Counted from the first letter of the stretch, positions 25,348 through 33,277 are shown. The stretch is DNA of 45,292 nt from Deltaproteobacteria bacterium (GCA_019313825.1 JAFDAM010000009.1:1-45292), one strand, 5' to 3'. Notes: generated by a model not told the origin, from the letters alone. Program-made: numbers and translations.

Positions 25348-25501
25348 TGTTTATCCACCTTTATCAGTTAATGATTCTTTGCCGCAGACGCCACTGAACG
25401 CTCTGTAAGACAGAGTTGTTTTTTATCAAGAAACAATGCCATGAACAGAAAAAATATGATTAAGAATCGCGAAAGATGATAAACACAGTTGTAATAGCAA
25501 A

Positions 25502-25581
25502 AGTCAAGTATAAACTAGAGGGGGGACCAGTGATCTACAACCGCTGATTTGCCACATGCGGTGGTCCCTTTCTACTTGACT
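25502..25581. repeat. Nested inverted repeat
   Basis: AGTCAAGTA (25502-25510) against TACTTGACT (25573-25581), and GGGACCA (25523-25529) against TGGTCCC (25562-25568). The arms sit in one axis, separated by a short unpaired stretch. It could fold as a single 80-nt hairpin. Confidence 0.6.
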
Positions 25582-25783
25582 CGCATATCTTATTTCATTA
25601 CATTTGATCAATAAGAATAAAACCATTTCTAAAGGATGTAGCTTTTATTTTACTTTCTGTATTTGAGCCGGCATAAGTTCTTTCGCTTTAGGGTTGAATT
25701 AAAACCTGAAGGTCATTCTTCCATTTCTTGCTCCTTTTCCTATCGGTATTCAAAATTATCACATGTCATCCTTGCATCAAGCT

Positions 25784-25850
25784 CATAAATTTCAAACCTT
25801 TAATCCTTGTAGTAAAAATCCCTATAAGACTTGAAGGTTTGAAATTTATG
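25784..25850. repeat. Perfect 17-bp inverted repeat
   Basis: CATAAATTTCAAACCTT (25784-25800) and AAGGTTTGAAATTTATG (25834-25850) are exact reverse complements. TCATCCTTGC upstream and GCAGGATGA downstream extend the symmetry after an 8-nt interruption, to about 25766-25859. It lies 80 bp before the PPC-domain gene. Confidence 0.7.
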
Positions 25851-25928
25851 GCAGGATGAGATATATTCTGCCCATATTGTATCAGGCAGGTCTTCTCTGT
25901 ATTCATTTTAGCGAGAAAGGAATCAGAC

Positions 25929-26366
25929 ATGACAATCATGAAGAGAGTCAAACCCGCAGGGCTGTTTATTGGCAAACTAAAGTACGAGGGTGATCTGTTG
26001 GGGGAGATTACAGAGTTCTGCATCAAGGAGAACATCCGGTTGGGACGAATCGAGGCATTGGGCTCAGTACAGAAGGCCAGGCTAGGATTCTATAACCAGG
26101 AGACGCGCGAGTATCATTTTTTCAACTTTAATCGTCCATTCGAGATTACTACATTGGTCGGTAGCGTCTCTATGAAGGATGGTTCCCCGATGGTTCACGC
26201 GCATATTACCCTGGCGGACGGAAAGGGAAACTGTTTTGGCGGGCACCTTGCGGCTGGGACAATAATCTATGCCTGCGAACTGACCATAGAGGCCTTTGAT
26301 GGGCCTGAGCTTGAAAGGGGCCATGATGAAGATACAGGATTACCGCTCTGGGAGATGGAGGAGTAA
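25929..26366 (+). CDS. PPC/DUF296 domain protein
   Basis: A 145-residue protein made of one PPC domain (plants and prokaryotes conserved, DUF296). Visible features are GEITEFCIKENIRLGRIEALGSV near residues 22-44 (key GRIEALGSV), HAHITLAD (about 81-88) and the GGHLAAGT turn (about 95-102) with its conserved histidine. Bacterial single-domain members form trimers. Some relatives carry DNA-binding AT-hooks, but none is seen here. The precise role is unknown. AAAGGA lies 8 nt before ATG 25929. It is 60 bp upstream of, and co-directional with, the UPF0173 hydrolase. Confidence 0.85.
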   Translation: MTIMKRVKPAGLFIGKLKYEGDLLGEITEFCIKENIRLGRIEALGSVQKARLGFYNQETREYHFFNFNRPFEITTLVGSVSMKDGSPMVHAHITLADGKGNCFGGHLAAGTIIYACELTIEAFDGPELERGHDEDTGLPLWEMEE

Positions 26367-26426
26367 GGGATAAGCAGACTCGGACAATATCCACGATAAT
26401 AACTAGGAACAGGAGGACATATTATC

Positions 26427-27095
26427 ATGCATGAGACAGATACCATAAAGACCGCTACAGACGATCTTAAGATCTCTTTTATCGGACATGGCACACTGAT
26501 GTGTCAATTTGGAGATCTGATTATCCATATCGACCCGGTGTCTGATATGGCTGATTATTCCGCGCTTCCCAGGGCGGATATAATCCTGATCACGCACGAT
26601 CATTTTGATCACTTTGAACCTTCAACCATTGATATGTTGAGTAAAGACGGGACAGAAGTGGTGTCAACTGAAACCTGCGCGGAAAAGATCAAGGGCTCCA
26701 TTGTTATGAAAAACGGAGACAGCGGAACAGTAAAAGGATTACCCATTGATGCTGTGCCCGCATATAACATTAAGCATATGCGTTCCCCCGGCAATCCGTT
26801 TCATCCAAAGGGTGTCGGCAATGGATATGTGATCACCTTCAGTGATAAAAAGGTCTATGTGGCAGGTGATACGGAAAATATCCCGGAGATGGGGCAATTG
26901 TCCGGAATTGACATCGCGTTTTTACCAATGAACCTGCCCTATACCATGACGCCGGAGATGACTGCTGACGCGGCCCTGGCATTTAAGCCGAAGATCCTTT
27001 ATCCATACCACTTTGGTGATACCGATACATCCAGACTGATTGATCTATTGAAAGACAATCAGGAGATTGAAGTCCGGATACGCGACTTGCAGTGA
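26427..27095 (+). CDS. UPF0173-type metallo-beta-lactamase-fold hydrolase
   Basis: A 222-residue metal-dependent hydrolase. The metal-site motif HDHFDH is at residues 57-62. Further metal-site residues are in VAGDTENIPEM (about 150-160) and YPYHFGDTD (about 192-200). The start KISFIGHGTLMCQFGD resembles the UPF0173/YtkL family. Substrate is unknown. The GGAGG site is 10 nt before ATG 26427. It probably shares a transcript with the PPC-domain gene. Confidence 0.85.
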   Translation: MHETDTIKTATDDLKISFIGHGTLMCQFGDLIIHIDPVSDMADYSALPRADIILITHDHFDHFEPSTIDMLSKDGTEVVSTETCAEKIKGSIVMKNGDSGTVKGLPIDAVPAYNIKHMRSPGNPFHPKGVGNGYVITFSDKKVYVAGDTENIPEMGQLSGIDIAFLPMNLPYTMTPEMTADAALAFKPKILYPYHFGDTDTSRLIDLLKDNQEIEVRIRDLQ

Positions 27096-27131
27096 ATTTC
27101 ACTAAGACACGGGGAAAGTTTAAAAACACTC

Positions 27132-27437
27132 AGTAATGTCCGGTTAGGATGTTGCACTAATAAAATTTGTATCCTAAAGATGGCCGGTGGGGGTCTCTTT
27201 TCAATGGCGAACGGGTTAGAAGCAGATCTTTTATAAAAGGTGCCTGCCAGGCGGACGGAATGCTTCTCAGTTATTCAGCTTCGTTCAGACCGGACGATAT
27301 CCGAGGCAGCCCGCCGTCCGCCTCCTCCGGCTTCATACAGATGCACTGCACATAATGAAGTTCGACCATGAAAAAAGACCCCCACCGGCCATCAAGGTCC
27401 ATACTATAGCATTGCAACATCCTAACCGGACATTACT
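27132..27437. mobile_element. 306-bp MITE-like element with exact 25-bp terminal inverted repeats
   Basis: The ends 27132-27156 and 27413-27437 are exact reverse complements over 25 bp (outermost AGTAATGTCCGGTTAGGAT). A second arm pair, 27179-27203 against 27369-27393, matches at 24 of 25 positions (GATGGCCGGTGGGGGTCT core). GGCGGACGG (about 27250-27258) and CCGTCCGCC (about 27314-27322) form an inner stem. The flanks read CTCAG and CTTAG, a possible degenerate 5-bp target duplication that would include the outer AG/CT. No transposase is encoded. Half an element lies at 18200-18255. It sits between convergent genes. Confidence 0.82.
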
Positions 27438-27492
27438 TAGTTGTTATTGTCTTTAAGCCCGTTTTGCCATGTTATTTATGCAACTTTAGGGT

Positions 27493-27969
27493 TCAGTCGC
27501 CCAGGAGGTTGTCCCATTCCATATTCTTGAAGGTCTTGTGTAGAGAGTGATCATCATCAACAATGTGGAAGGAGAGGTCGCGGAAGCATTTTTTCGCTAT
27601 AGACTCCACAGCCTGTAATGGAATCACCCCATCATCTTTGCCGTGGTATATGCTGACAGACAATGAAATCTCTTTTTGACTGTAATTGCTAAAACCCATC
27701 AGATTGATGGCAGGGGCCAGGAGGATCAGTCTGTCCACACTGGGCTCGTTTTCCATGGCAAATATAGCGGCCATCAGACCACCGAAGCTTGATCCCACGA
27801 CCCTTATTCCTGATTTTCCCGCAAGGATATCATTCAACTTTCCCATCCTTCTCTGCAGGCTGCCCGAAAAATTTGGTATAAGCATATCCGGATATTTTTC
27901 CCTGAAAAAAACGGATTTGGTGCCCTGATTGCTGCTTTCCAGTCCATGTAAAAAAATTCTGAAAGACAT
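27493..27969 (-). CDS. Small alpha/beta-hydrolase (YqiA-like esterase fold)
   Basis: A serine-hydrolase-fold protein of 158 residues. It begins with the oxyanion-region motif FLHGLESS (6-13), has the nucleophile elbow GSSFGG (59-64, Ser61), the acid in YHGKDDGVIP (Asp112/113) and the base His141 in DDDHSLHK, so the triad is complete. I chose ATG 27969, which has GGGGA 7 nt upstream. The ATG at 28038 would overlap greA by 35 nt and add residues unlike the family. The substrate is unknown. It lies directly behind greA. Confidence 0.8.
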   Translation of the reverse strand: MSFRIFLHGLESSNQGTKSVFFREKYPDMLIPNFSGSLQRRMGKLNDILAGKSGIRVVGSSFGGLMAAIFAMENEPSVDRLILLAPAINLMGFSNYSQKEISLSVSIYHGKDDGVIPLQAVESIAKKCFRDLSFHIVDDDHSLHKTFKNMEWDNLLGD

Positions 27970-28003
27970 AAGATATCCCCAACTGCGTCCCATACGCCTT
28001 TTT

Positions 28004-28471
28004 TTAATTGATCTCCAAAATCTCAAATTCCAGAACACCCCCTGGTGTCTTTACCTTTATCTCGTCTCCGACCTCTTTACCGATCAAGGCCTGTCCAAGT
28101 GGTGAATTGACCGATATTCTGCCATTTTCCGGTTCTGATTCATAGGGGCCGAGCAGTTGATACTTTACCTCTTCGTCTGTCTTAAAGTTGTATAACAGGA
28201 CGGTTTTACCAAACACGACATTGTCCGCCGGTCCTTCCTCGACCTCTATCACTTCGGCTTTGCCAATAACGCTCTTTAGTTCATTAATCTTGCCGTCAAT
28301 AAAGGATTGTTTCTCTTTCGCCGCATGATATTCCGCGTTTTCGCTTATATCCCCATGGGCCCTTGCCTCTTCTATTGCCCGGATATTCTGGGGCCTTTCA
28401 ACTCCCTCCAAATGCTTCAATTCCTCTTTCAGCCTTTCAAGACTTTCTTTTGTAATCGGAACCCTTTCCAT
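28004..28471 (-). CDS. greA: Transcription elongation factor GreA
   Basis: Rescues backtracked RNA polymerase by stimulating transcript cleavage. The length, 155 residues, is standard. The N-terminal coiled-coil has ITKESLERLKEELKHLE and the tip sequence ARAHGDISENAEYHAAKE with the two acidic residues (Asp and Glu in GDISENAEY) needed for activity. The C-terminal FKBP-like domain ends VNSPLGQALIGKEVGDEIKV. AAGGAG is about 11 nt before the ATG. The short hydrolase gene follows. Confidence 0.96.
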   Translation of the reverse strand: MERVPITKESLERLKEELKHLEGVERPQNIRAIEEARAHGDISENAEYHAAKEKQSFIDGKINELKSVIGKAEVIEVEEGPADNVVFGKTVLLYNFKTDEEVKYQLLGPYESEPENGRISVNSPLGQALIGKEVGDEIKVKTPGGVLEFEILEIN

Positions 28472-28682
28472 TCTCTTGTATCTCCTTATTAAATGAAACT
28501 TAACTGCTTAGTTCTTTTTCAACTGATTCGGTGTTTTAACCAGATTCTTTATACCCTTTCATAGATCATAGAGCCTTCTATACAGTAATAAAAATTCAAG
28601 GCTTAAAATGTTACTATTAAACAATCTTAAATTATTATGCAAAAGTTGAGCCATCTCCTCCTATGGCCGTGGTTTTTTAATG
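28472..28682. other. Spacer between the ECF ATPase gene and greA
   Basis: 211 bp without a gene. It must hold the greA promoter; on the minus strand TATAAA occurs near 28555, but no good -35 box pairs with it. Nothing else is recognised. Confidence 0.4.
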
Positions 28683-29423
28683 TTATCGATCATCATGAGA
28701 GTGGGTGTGGGGCAGTTGGCCATATCCATGGGAGTGGACATGTGTGTGCGATACCTTCTCTTTTTCAAGAAAGATTCGACCGTCGGCCATGCCGCAGACC
28801 TTATTCGTTGTTCGGTGAATAAAATCCATATTGTGCGAGATGAAGATATAAGAGATATAGATGTTCTCAAGGATATTGATAATCTTTTGCGTTGTATCGG
28901 AATCAAGGCCCATTGTGGGTTCATCCAGTAACAGGACCTTTGGGCGCATGGCAAGAACAGTGGCAAGGGAGACCAACTTCTTCTCACCACCTGACAGTTT
29001 ATAGGTGACCCTGTCTTCAAACCCCTCAAGGCCAAGGGAAGAAAGGGTCTCCTCCGCGATATCTCTGGCCTCTCTTTTTGGCTTGCCCTGGTTTAGTGGT
29101 CCAAAGGCCACATCCTCCAGGACAGTGGGGCTGAATAACTGGTCATCTGCATCCTGAAACAGGAGACCTATCTGCTGTCGAACGGGCCTGAAATCCTTCT
29201 CTTCCTTAGCTTGTCTGCTAAAGATCTCTATCCTGCCCGAAGAAGGCTTCAAGAGCCCCATAATGACATGGAACATTGTGGTTTTGCCGCTGCCGTTTGG
29301 CCCTATTAATCCGACCCTCTCCCCTTCATGCAACTGGAGGTAGAGGTTTTTCAGGACCGGTCTGCCTCCGGGATAGGAGTAAGTGATGTCCTCCATGTTT
29401 ATTAATATATTATTCTTGTCCAT
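28683..29423 (-). CDS. ECF-type ATP-binding protein (CbiO/NikO-like) with His-rich tail
   Basis: The ATPase of an energy-coupling-factor transporter, about 246 residues. It has Walker A GPNGSGKTT (about residues 38-46), Q-loop in GLLFQDADDQLFSPTV (a CbiO hallmark), signature LSGGEKK and Walker B VLLLDEPTMGLD. The last 25 residues contain eight histidines (HTHVHSHGYGQLPHTHSHDD), suggesting binding of nickel, cobalt or zinc. I prefer ATG 29423; the in-frame TTG 29435 would add four residues. It overlaps the T-component gene by 22 nt. No M/N or S component is adjacent. Confidence 0.85.
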   Translation of the reverse strand: MDKNNILINMEDITYSYPGGRPVLKNLYLQLHEGERVGLIGPNGSGKTTMFHVIMGLLKPSSGRIEIFSRQAKEEKDFRPVRQQIGLLFQDADDQLFSPTVLEDVAFGPLNQGKPKREARDIAEETLSSLGLEGFEDRVTYKLSGGEKKLVSLATVLAMRPKVLLLDEPTMGLDSDTTQKIINILENIYISYIFISHNMDFIHRTTNKVCGMADGRIFLEKEKVSHTHVHSHGYGQLPHTHSHDDR

Positions 29424-30163
29424 TGTAATAAGCAAACGATAGTAACAGCTAAAAGCATCAATACCGACATGATCAGGTCAGAGGTTTTCAGGTTGAATTG
29501 GCTCAGGTCATAAAACCTTCCCCTGAAACCGCGGCACAGCATGGCAGCGCGAACCCTCTCTGCCCGGTCATGACTTTTTACTAGTAACATGCCTACCAGG
29601 TATGCGTATGTCCTGTATGTATGCATGTTTGTGCCCGGTTGAAAGCCCCTGATCTTTATTGCATTCATCTGACGCAGGTATTCCCTGTGAATAGCATGTA
29701 TGTAACGGTAGGTAAATAGAAACAGGTGGACAATCTTCGCGGGCACATGCAGATGTCTCATGGCCCGTCCCATTGTAAATATGGGTGTTGTGGCGACAAG
29801 GGCCATCAGGATTAAGATGATGGAATTGGATTTGATTGTAAGCAAGACAGAATATATGATCCCCTCCTTTGTGGCGGTCAACGGACCAAGGGTAAATAAC
29901 TGTTCTCCCGCAAAGGTGAACGGGATGAAAACCCAGATTAAAAGGATAAGGCCATTCACGATTAGAAGCCTGTGGCAGACCCCTAGAAGTGGAAGACTTG
30001 CAAGTGGTACAAGGACCAGGGCAATCAAAACAGAGGGTACCAATGCCGCAAAACGATCAGATATGGCCACTGTGGCGGAAAATACGAAGGCGATAATCGT
30101 TTTGACCCTGGGGTCGATACGATGTATTATTGAATCACCAATGGAAAAACCTTCTTCAATCAC
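29402..30163 (-). CDS. ECF transporter transmembrane T component (CbiQ/EcfT type)
   Basis: A 253-residue membrane protein with about five or six hydrophobic segments. It couples ATP hydrolysis to the substrate-binding component of an ECF transporter. The N-terminal pattern IHRIDPRVKTIIAFVFS and the coupling motifs near AERVRAAMLCRGFRGRF (about 211-227, A-R-G type) fit CbiQ. The GTG start has GGGAG 9 nt upstream. It pairs with the His-tailed ATPase, which suggests a metal substrate. Confidence 0.87.
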   Translation of the reverse strand: MIEEGFSIGDSIIHRIDPRVKTIIAFVFSATVAISDRFAALVPSVLIALVLVPLASLPLLGVCHRLLIVNGLILLIWVFIPFTFAGEQLFTLGPLTATKEGIIYSVLLTIKSNSIILILMALVATTPIFTMGRAMRHLHVPAKIVHLFLFTYRYIHAIHREYLRQMNAIKIRGFQPGTNMHTYRTYAYLVGMLLVKSHDRAERVRAAMLCRGFRGRFYDLSQFNLKTSDLIMSVLMLLAVTIVCLLQWTRIIY

Positions 30164-30182
30164 TTTAATATACTCCCTATCC

Positions 30183-30222
30183 TAATCCGCCATAAGGTAT
30201 CCCGGATGCCGCTTAATCCGCC
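30183..30222. promoter_or_regulatory. Direct repeat TAATCCGCC upstream of the ECF genes
   Basis: Two exact copies (30183-30191 and 30214-30222), 31 bp apart or three helical turns, 20-60 bp upstream of the T-component start. They could be a regulator site for the metal transporter; this is inference. Confidence 0.35.
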
Positions 30223-30274
30223 TATGGAGGATCCCGATCAAGCGGGGCAGCGGGGTAGTTCATTCAGGCGCTAA

Positions 30275-30326
30275 AAAGCCACGACAGGATTCTTTCCCTT
30301 CAGAGAATATCAGCCTTCGTGGCTTT
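30275..30326 (-). terminator. Rho-independent terminator of the DUF39 gene
   Basis: On the minus strand AAAGCCACGA (30326-30317) pairs exactly with TCGTGGCTTT (30284-30275), with further pairing inside, and the T run continues to 30273. It lies 47 bp behind the stop codon at 30373. Confidence 0.75.
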
Positions 30327-30372
30327 CGATCTTTCGTCTTGTCGATCTTTGTGCAGGATCCTAAAGGCAGAG

Positions 30373-31560
30373 TCAAGTCTGTTCAGGCCGCTCCACCGTG
30401 GGTATCATGACCTGGGGGTCGACCAGTAAAAACCCTCCTTTTTCTATCCGGCTTTTTAGTGCGCGCGCAACTTCAAGGGCCCTCACATAGGAAGAGACCG
30501 GAACGGTCTGGACGTCCTGACCATTGAATTTTATGGTGCCGCTTTTCAGTTCAGCATAGCTCACCTGTCCAAGACTCTTTGCCTCTCCTTTTGGATAATC
30601 GCCACCATAATCGATTATCCGGGTAAAGAGTTCCTCATCGGAAACACCCGTGTAGCGGGCCATATCCTCATTAAGTATCGGTATGGGAATGCCTAAACCG
30701 ACAGCCAGCGAACACCCGTACCCAAGCATGCTGACGCCAGCTATCCATTTGGGATCCATTTCCTTCAGATCGCCCATGACCATGAGGGTCCCGGCAGGGC
30801 TCAAGGGGACACCATTCTTGCTCCGGGCCACTCCCGGATTGTGCTGTGTCCCGGGGCCGACAACATAACCCTGCGCGCCACCAAGAAAGATCCTCGTGCC
30901 CATACCCAAGGTGAGGTAATAGGGGTCGTTAAAGAGAGGACTTAGCCGGCCGGCCGTGGAATAGTTGGCGTTACTTGCCTTGGGTTTTAAGACCCCCATA
31001 TATGTGTATATGGTCTTGGCGGACAGATTGACAGCACAGTTGTAATTCTGATAGGCATTTCTCGGATTTAATAATACTGAGTACGGGAGGTCAGAGAGTC
31101 TGACCTTTTTCTCAAACTCCCGGTTAGGGTAACAGTCAGTGCCATAGGCAGTAGCCTTCAAGTTCACCTTTTTGCCGGCTACCAGGTCATGGATTACATG
31201 CCCTCCGCCATACTTAAACTGTCCGGGATAAACCCTGTTTAGGGGGTCGTCCTCAGCAGGCTCTGTGGCTCCTATATATATGTCGACAGCCGCCAGCCCC
31301 GCATAGGCGGGAACATCGTTCAGCCAGGCCTTGGATGCCTTGATTGTTGGTTTAGTATGACCGAAATTTATCAAGGCCCCTGATGAGCACATGGGAGCAA
31401 AGGTGCCGGTAGTGACAACGTCTATCTCTCTTGCCGCTTTTTCAGGACCTTTGCGTCTGACGATATCCGTCATCTCGTCGGCGGTCACCACCACCACCCT
31501 GCCTTCTTTGATCTTTCTGTTAATCTCTTCTACGGTTCTGGACGACTTTCTTTTGGGCAC
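30373..31560 (-). CDS. Homocysteine biosynthesis protein (DUF39/HcyBio; probable aspartate-semialdehyde sulfurtransferase)
   Basis: A 395-residue HcyBio-domain protein. In methanogens and some anaerobic bacteria this family makes homocysteine from aspartate semialdehyde and sulfide. Two conserved cysteine contexts are present, TGTFAPMCSSGA (Cys58) and AYGTDCYPNRE (Cys143), along with GGAQGYVVGPGTQHNP. The C-terminal CBS or ferredoxin extension found in some homologues is absent, and no NIL/ferredoxin partner gene is adjacent. The GTG start at 31560 has AGGAGGT 8 nt upstream. It is probably monocistronic, ending at the hairpin at 30275-30326. Confidence 0.88.
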   Translation of the reverse strand: MPKRKSSRTVEEINRKIKEGRVVVVTADEMTDIVRRKGPEKAAREIDVVTTGTFAPMCSSGALINFGHTKPTIKASKAWLNDVPAYAGLAAVDIYIGATEPAEDDPLNRVYPGQFKYGGGHVIHDLVAGKKVNLKATAYGTDCYPNREFEKKVRLSDLPYSVLLNPRNAYQNYNCAVNLSAKTIYTYMGVLKPKASNANYSTAGRLSPLFNDPYYLTLGMGTRIFLGGAQGYVVGPGTQHNPGVARSKNGVPLSPAGTLMVMGDLKEMDPKWIAGVSMLGYGCSLAVGLGIPIPILNEDMARYTGVSDEELFTRIIDYGGDYPKGEAKSLGQVSYAELKSGTIKFNGQDVQTVPVSSYVRALEVARALKSRIEKGGFLLVDPQVMIPTVERPEQT

Positions 31561-31613
31561 TTTTTTTACCTCCTAAAATGGATCAGGACTAATAATAGAT
31601 GTTCTAAGATCAC

Positions 31614-31641
31614 ATGACAAGAAAAAGTTTACAGCTATAAT
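31614..31641 (+). promoter_or_regulatory. Possible promoter upstream of kdsA
   Basis: ATGACA (31614-31619) and TATAAT (31636-31641) with a 16-nt spacer on the plus strand. The leader to kdsA would be about 180 nt. A second, weaker candidate is TTGACT near 31657. Confidence 0.45.
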
Positions 31642-31828
31642 CACTCTTTAGTTTCCTTGACTTTTCAGATGCCTTTCTATAAGCATATACGATGGAATGA
31701 AACTGTGTCATACCGTTATCAGAGGCAGGTAGGAGATCTATATCAAGAAAGATTTTCAAAGATCGTAACAGGATAGTGTTTTTATAAAGCTGTTTTTTGT
31801 AAACCTGATAAGAGAGTGATTGAATAGG

Positions 31829-32656
31829 ATGGAGACCCCGGTTTGTATAGGAGATTTGACTATTAAAGAGAAAGGACCTTTCTTTGTCATTGGCGGTCCG
31901 TGTGTGATTGAGAATGAGGATGCCACTCTTAGCGTGGCCACCTTTTTTAAAGAGACCAGCGAGGCGATGGATATACCGGTCATCTTTAAGGCTTCCTACG
32001 ATAAGGCCAACCGGACTTCCCTGGACTCTTTCCGTGGCCCCGGATTGGATAGAGGCCTAGAAATTCTCCTTAGGGTGAAGGAGGAGACCGGATTATCAGT
32101 TTTGTCAGATGTCCATGAGACCGGTGATATCGAGAAGGCAGCCGAGGTACTTGATGTTATTCAGATACCGGCATTGCTATGCCGCCAGACAGACCTCCTG
32201 CTGGCAGCGGCCCGGACAGGTCTGCCAATAAACATCAAAAAAGGGCAGTTTCTGTCCCCATGGGAGATAGAGCCGGCTGTCCGCAAAGTCAGATCAACGG
32301 GCAATCAAAATATCCTCTTGACGGAGAGAGGCACCTTTTTTGGCTATAATAATCTGGTTGTTGATATCAGGTCCATTGCCATTATGCGGGATTTGGGTTT
32401 TCCGGTCGTATTTGACGCTACACACAGTGTTCAACTCCCGGGGGGCAGCGGCACCTCTTCGGGAGGTCAGAGGGAATTCATTGAATACTTAGCCAGGGCC
32501 GCTATTGCCGCCGGTGCCAACGGACTCTTTATAGAGGTCCACCCTGATCCGGATTCAGCCCTCTGCGATGGACCAAATTCCCTGCCTATAGACCAGGTCA
32601 GGCCCCTTCTTGCCCTGCTCAAAGAGATCCACAACCTGGTCAATCCCAAGGCCTGA
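31829..32656 (+). CDS. kdsA: 3-deoxy-8-phosphooctulonate (Kdo-8-P) synthase
   Basis: Condenses arabinose-5-phosphate with phosphoenolpyruvate to Kdo-8-phosphate. Family motifs are FKASYDKANRTS, RGPGLD, SDVHE, QIPALLCRQTDLL, RGTFFGYNNLVVD and GLFIEVHPDPD. The segment GGPCVIEN carries Cys25, where the metal-independent E. coli type has Asn, so this is probably a metal-dependent (class II) KdsA. ATG 31829 gives 275 residues. TTG 31820, three codons earlier, has AGAGAG in front and remains possible. First gene of a Kdo/Lpt gene string. Confidence 0.94.
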   Translation: METPVCIGDLTIKEKGPFFVIGGPCVIENEDATLSVATFFKETSEAMDIPVIFKASYDKANRTSLDSFRGPGLDRGLEILLRVKEETGLSVLSDVHETGDIEKAAEVLDVIQIPALLCRQTDLLLAAARTGLPINIKKGQFLSPWEIEPAVRKVRSTGNQNILLTERGTFFGYNNLVVDIRSIAIMRDLGFPVVFDATHSVQLPGGSGTSSGGQREFIEYLARAAIAAGANGLFIEVHPDPDSALCDGPNSLPIDQVRPLLALLKEIHNLVNPKA

Positions 32657-32704
32657 GTCATGCACGCGCCCAAGGGCCTTCAAAGACCCTTATGAAAAGG
32701 AGAT

Positions 32705-33235
32705 ATGTCGTTGGAAGATAAGGCAGCCGAGATAAAACTGCTCATCCTTGATGTGGATGGGGTCATGACCGATGGACGCATTATCGTTAACGACCTCGGG
32801 CAAGAGATCAAATATTTCAATGTAAAGGACGGACTCGGACTAAGACTATTAATGAAGGCCGGCATTGATGTGGTCATCATCTCGGGGCGTAAGTCTAAGA
32901 CAGTTGAATATCGAGCAAAGGGCCTGGGTATCAAGGAGGTCTATCAAGGAATAGAAGACAAGGAATCCCTTTGTAACAAGCTGGTTAAAAAGACGGGATT
33001 AAACAGGAACCAGGTATGCTGCATGGGGGACGATCTACCGGATATCCCTATGTTTAATCAGTCCGGATTCTCCATCGCGGTGGCAGATGCCGTTACGGAA
33101 GTTCGGGATGCCGCCGATTTCATCACAGAAAACAGGGGCGGGAAGGGCGCCGTAAGAGAGGTATGCGAACTCATCCTTAAAGCGCGGGGGGCCTGGCCCG
33201 ATGCCGTATCATCTTTTACAAGCGGAGAAAAATAG
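32705..33235 (+). CDS. kdsC: Kdo-8-phosphate phosphatase
   Basis: A HAD phosphatase that releases Kdo. The 176-residue protein has the nucleophile motif LDVDGVMTDG (about 14-23), VIISGRKS (about 57-64) and the acidic motif MGDDLPDIPMF (about 103-113), and lacks a cap domain, as expected for tetrameric KdsC. AAGGAG lies just before ATG 32705. It follows kdsA by 48 bp. Confidence 0.94.
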   Translation: MSLEDKAAEIKLLILDVDGVMTDGRIIVNDLGQEIKYFNVKDGLGLRLLMKAGIDVVIISGRKSKTVEYRAKGLGIKEVYQGIEDKESLCNKLVKKTGLNRNQVCCMGDDLPDIPMFNQSGFSIAVADAVTEVRDAADFITENRGGKGAVREVCELILKARGAWPDAVSSFTSGEK

Positions 33236-33237
33236 AC

Positions 33238-33267
33238 TTTACATCACGATTAGTCCTCTGGTATAAT
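33238..33267 (+). promoter_or_regulatory. Candidate promoter directly in front of lptC
   Basis: TTTACA (33238-33243) and TATAAT (33262-33267) with an 18-nt spacer. Transcription would begin near 33274, only a few nucleotides before the lptC ATG at 33278, giving a leaderless or nearly leaderless mRNA. The lptC start has no Shine-Dalgarno motif, which fits. Confidence 0.45.
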
Positions 33268-33277
33268 TATTGCAATA

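Larger units (their letters stand above)
25348..25928. other. Intergenic region with two palindromic elements
   Basis: 580 bp between the divergent MFS and PPC-domain genes, without a supported gene. It contains a CTCTGT/ACAGAG stem with a TTGTTTTTT tail (25401-25423) and the inverted repeats at 25502-25581 and 25784-25850. Confidence 0.5.

Noticed and set aside
25401-25423. Terminator with CTCTGT/ACAGAG stem
   Set aside because: The stem is only 6 bp and there is no plus-strand gene upstream that would need it; kept only as a note in the intergenic entry.
27167-27355. 62-codon frame inside the 27.1-kb element
   Set aside because: It lies entirely within the inverted-repeat element, is low-complexity in type and has no recognisable domain.
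27970-28038. Longer start of the alpha/beta hydrolase at 28038
   Set aside because: It overlaps greA and lacks a ribosome site, while ATG 27969 has GGGGA at the right distance.
30164-30372. Riboswitch (cobalamin or nickel type) upstream of the ECF genes
   Set aside because: No conserved riboswitch core could be found; the main structure is the terminator of the DUF39 gene.
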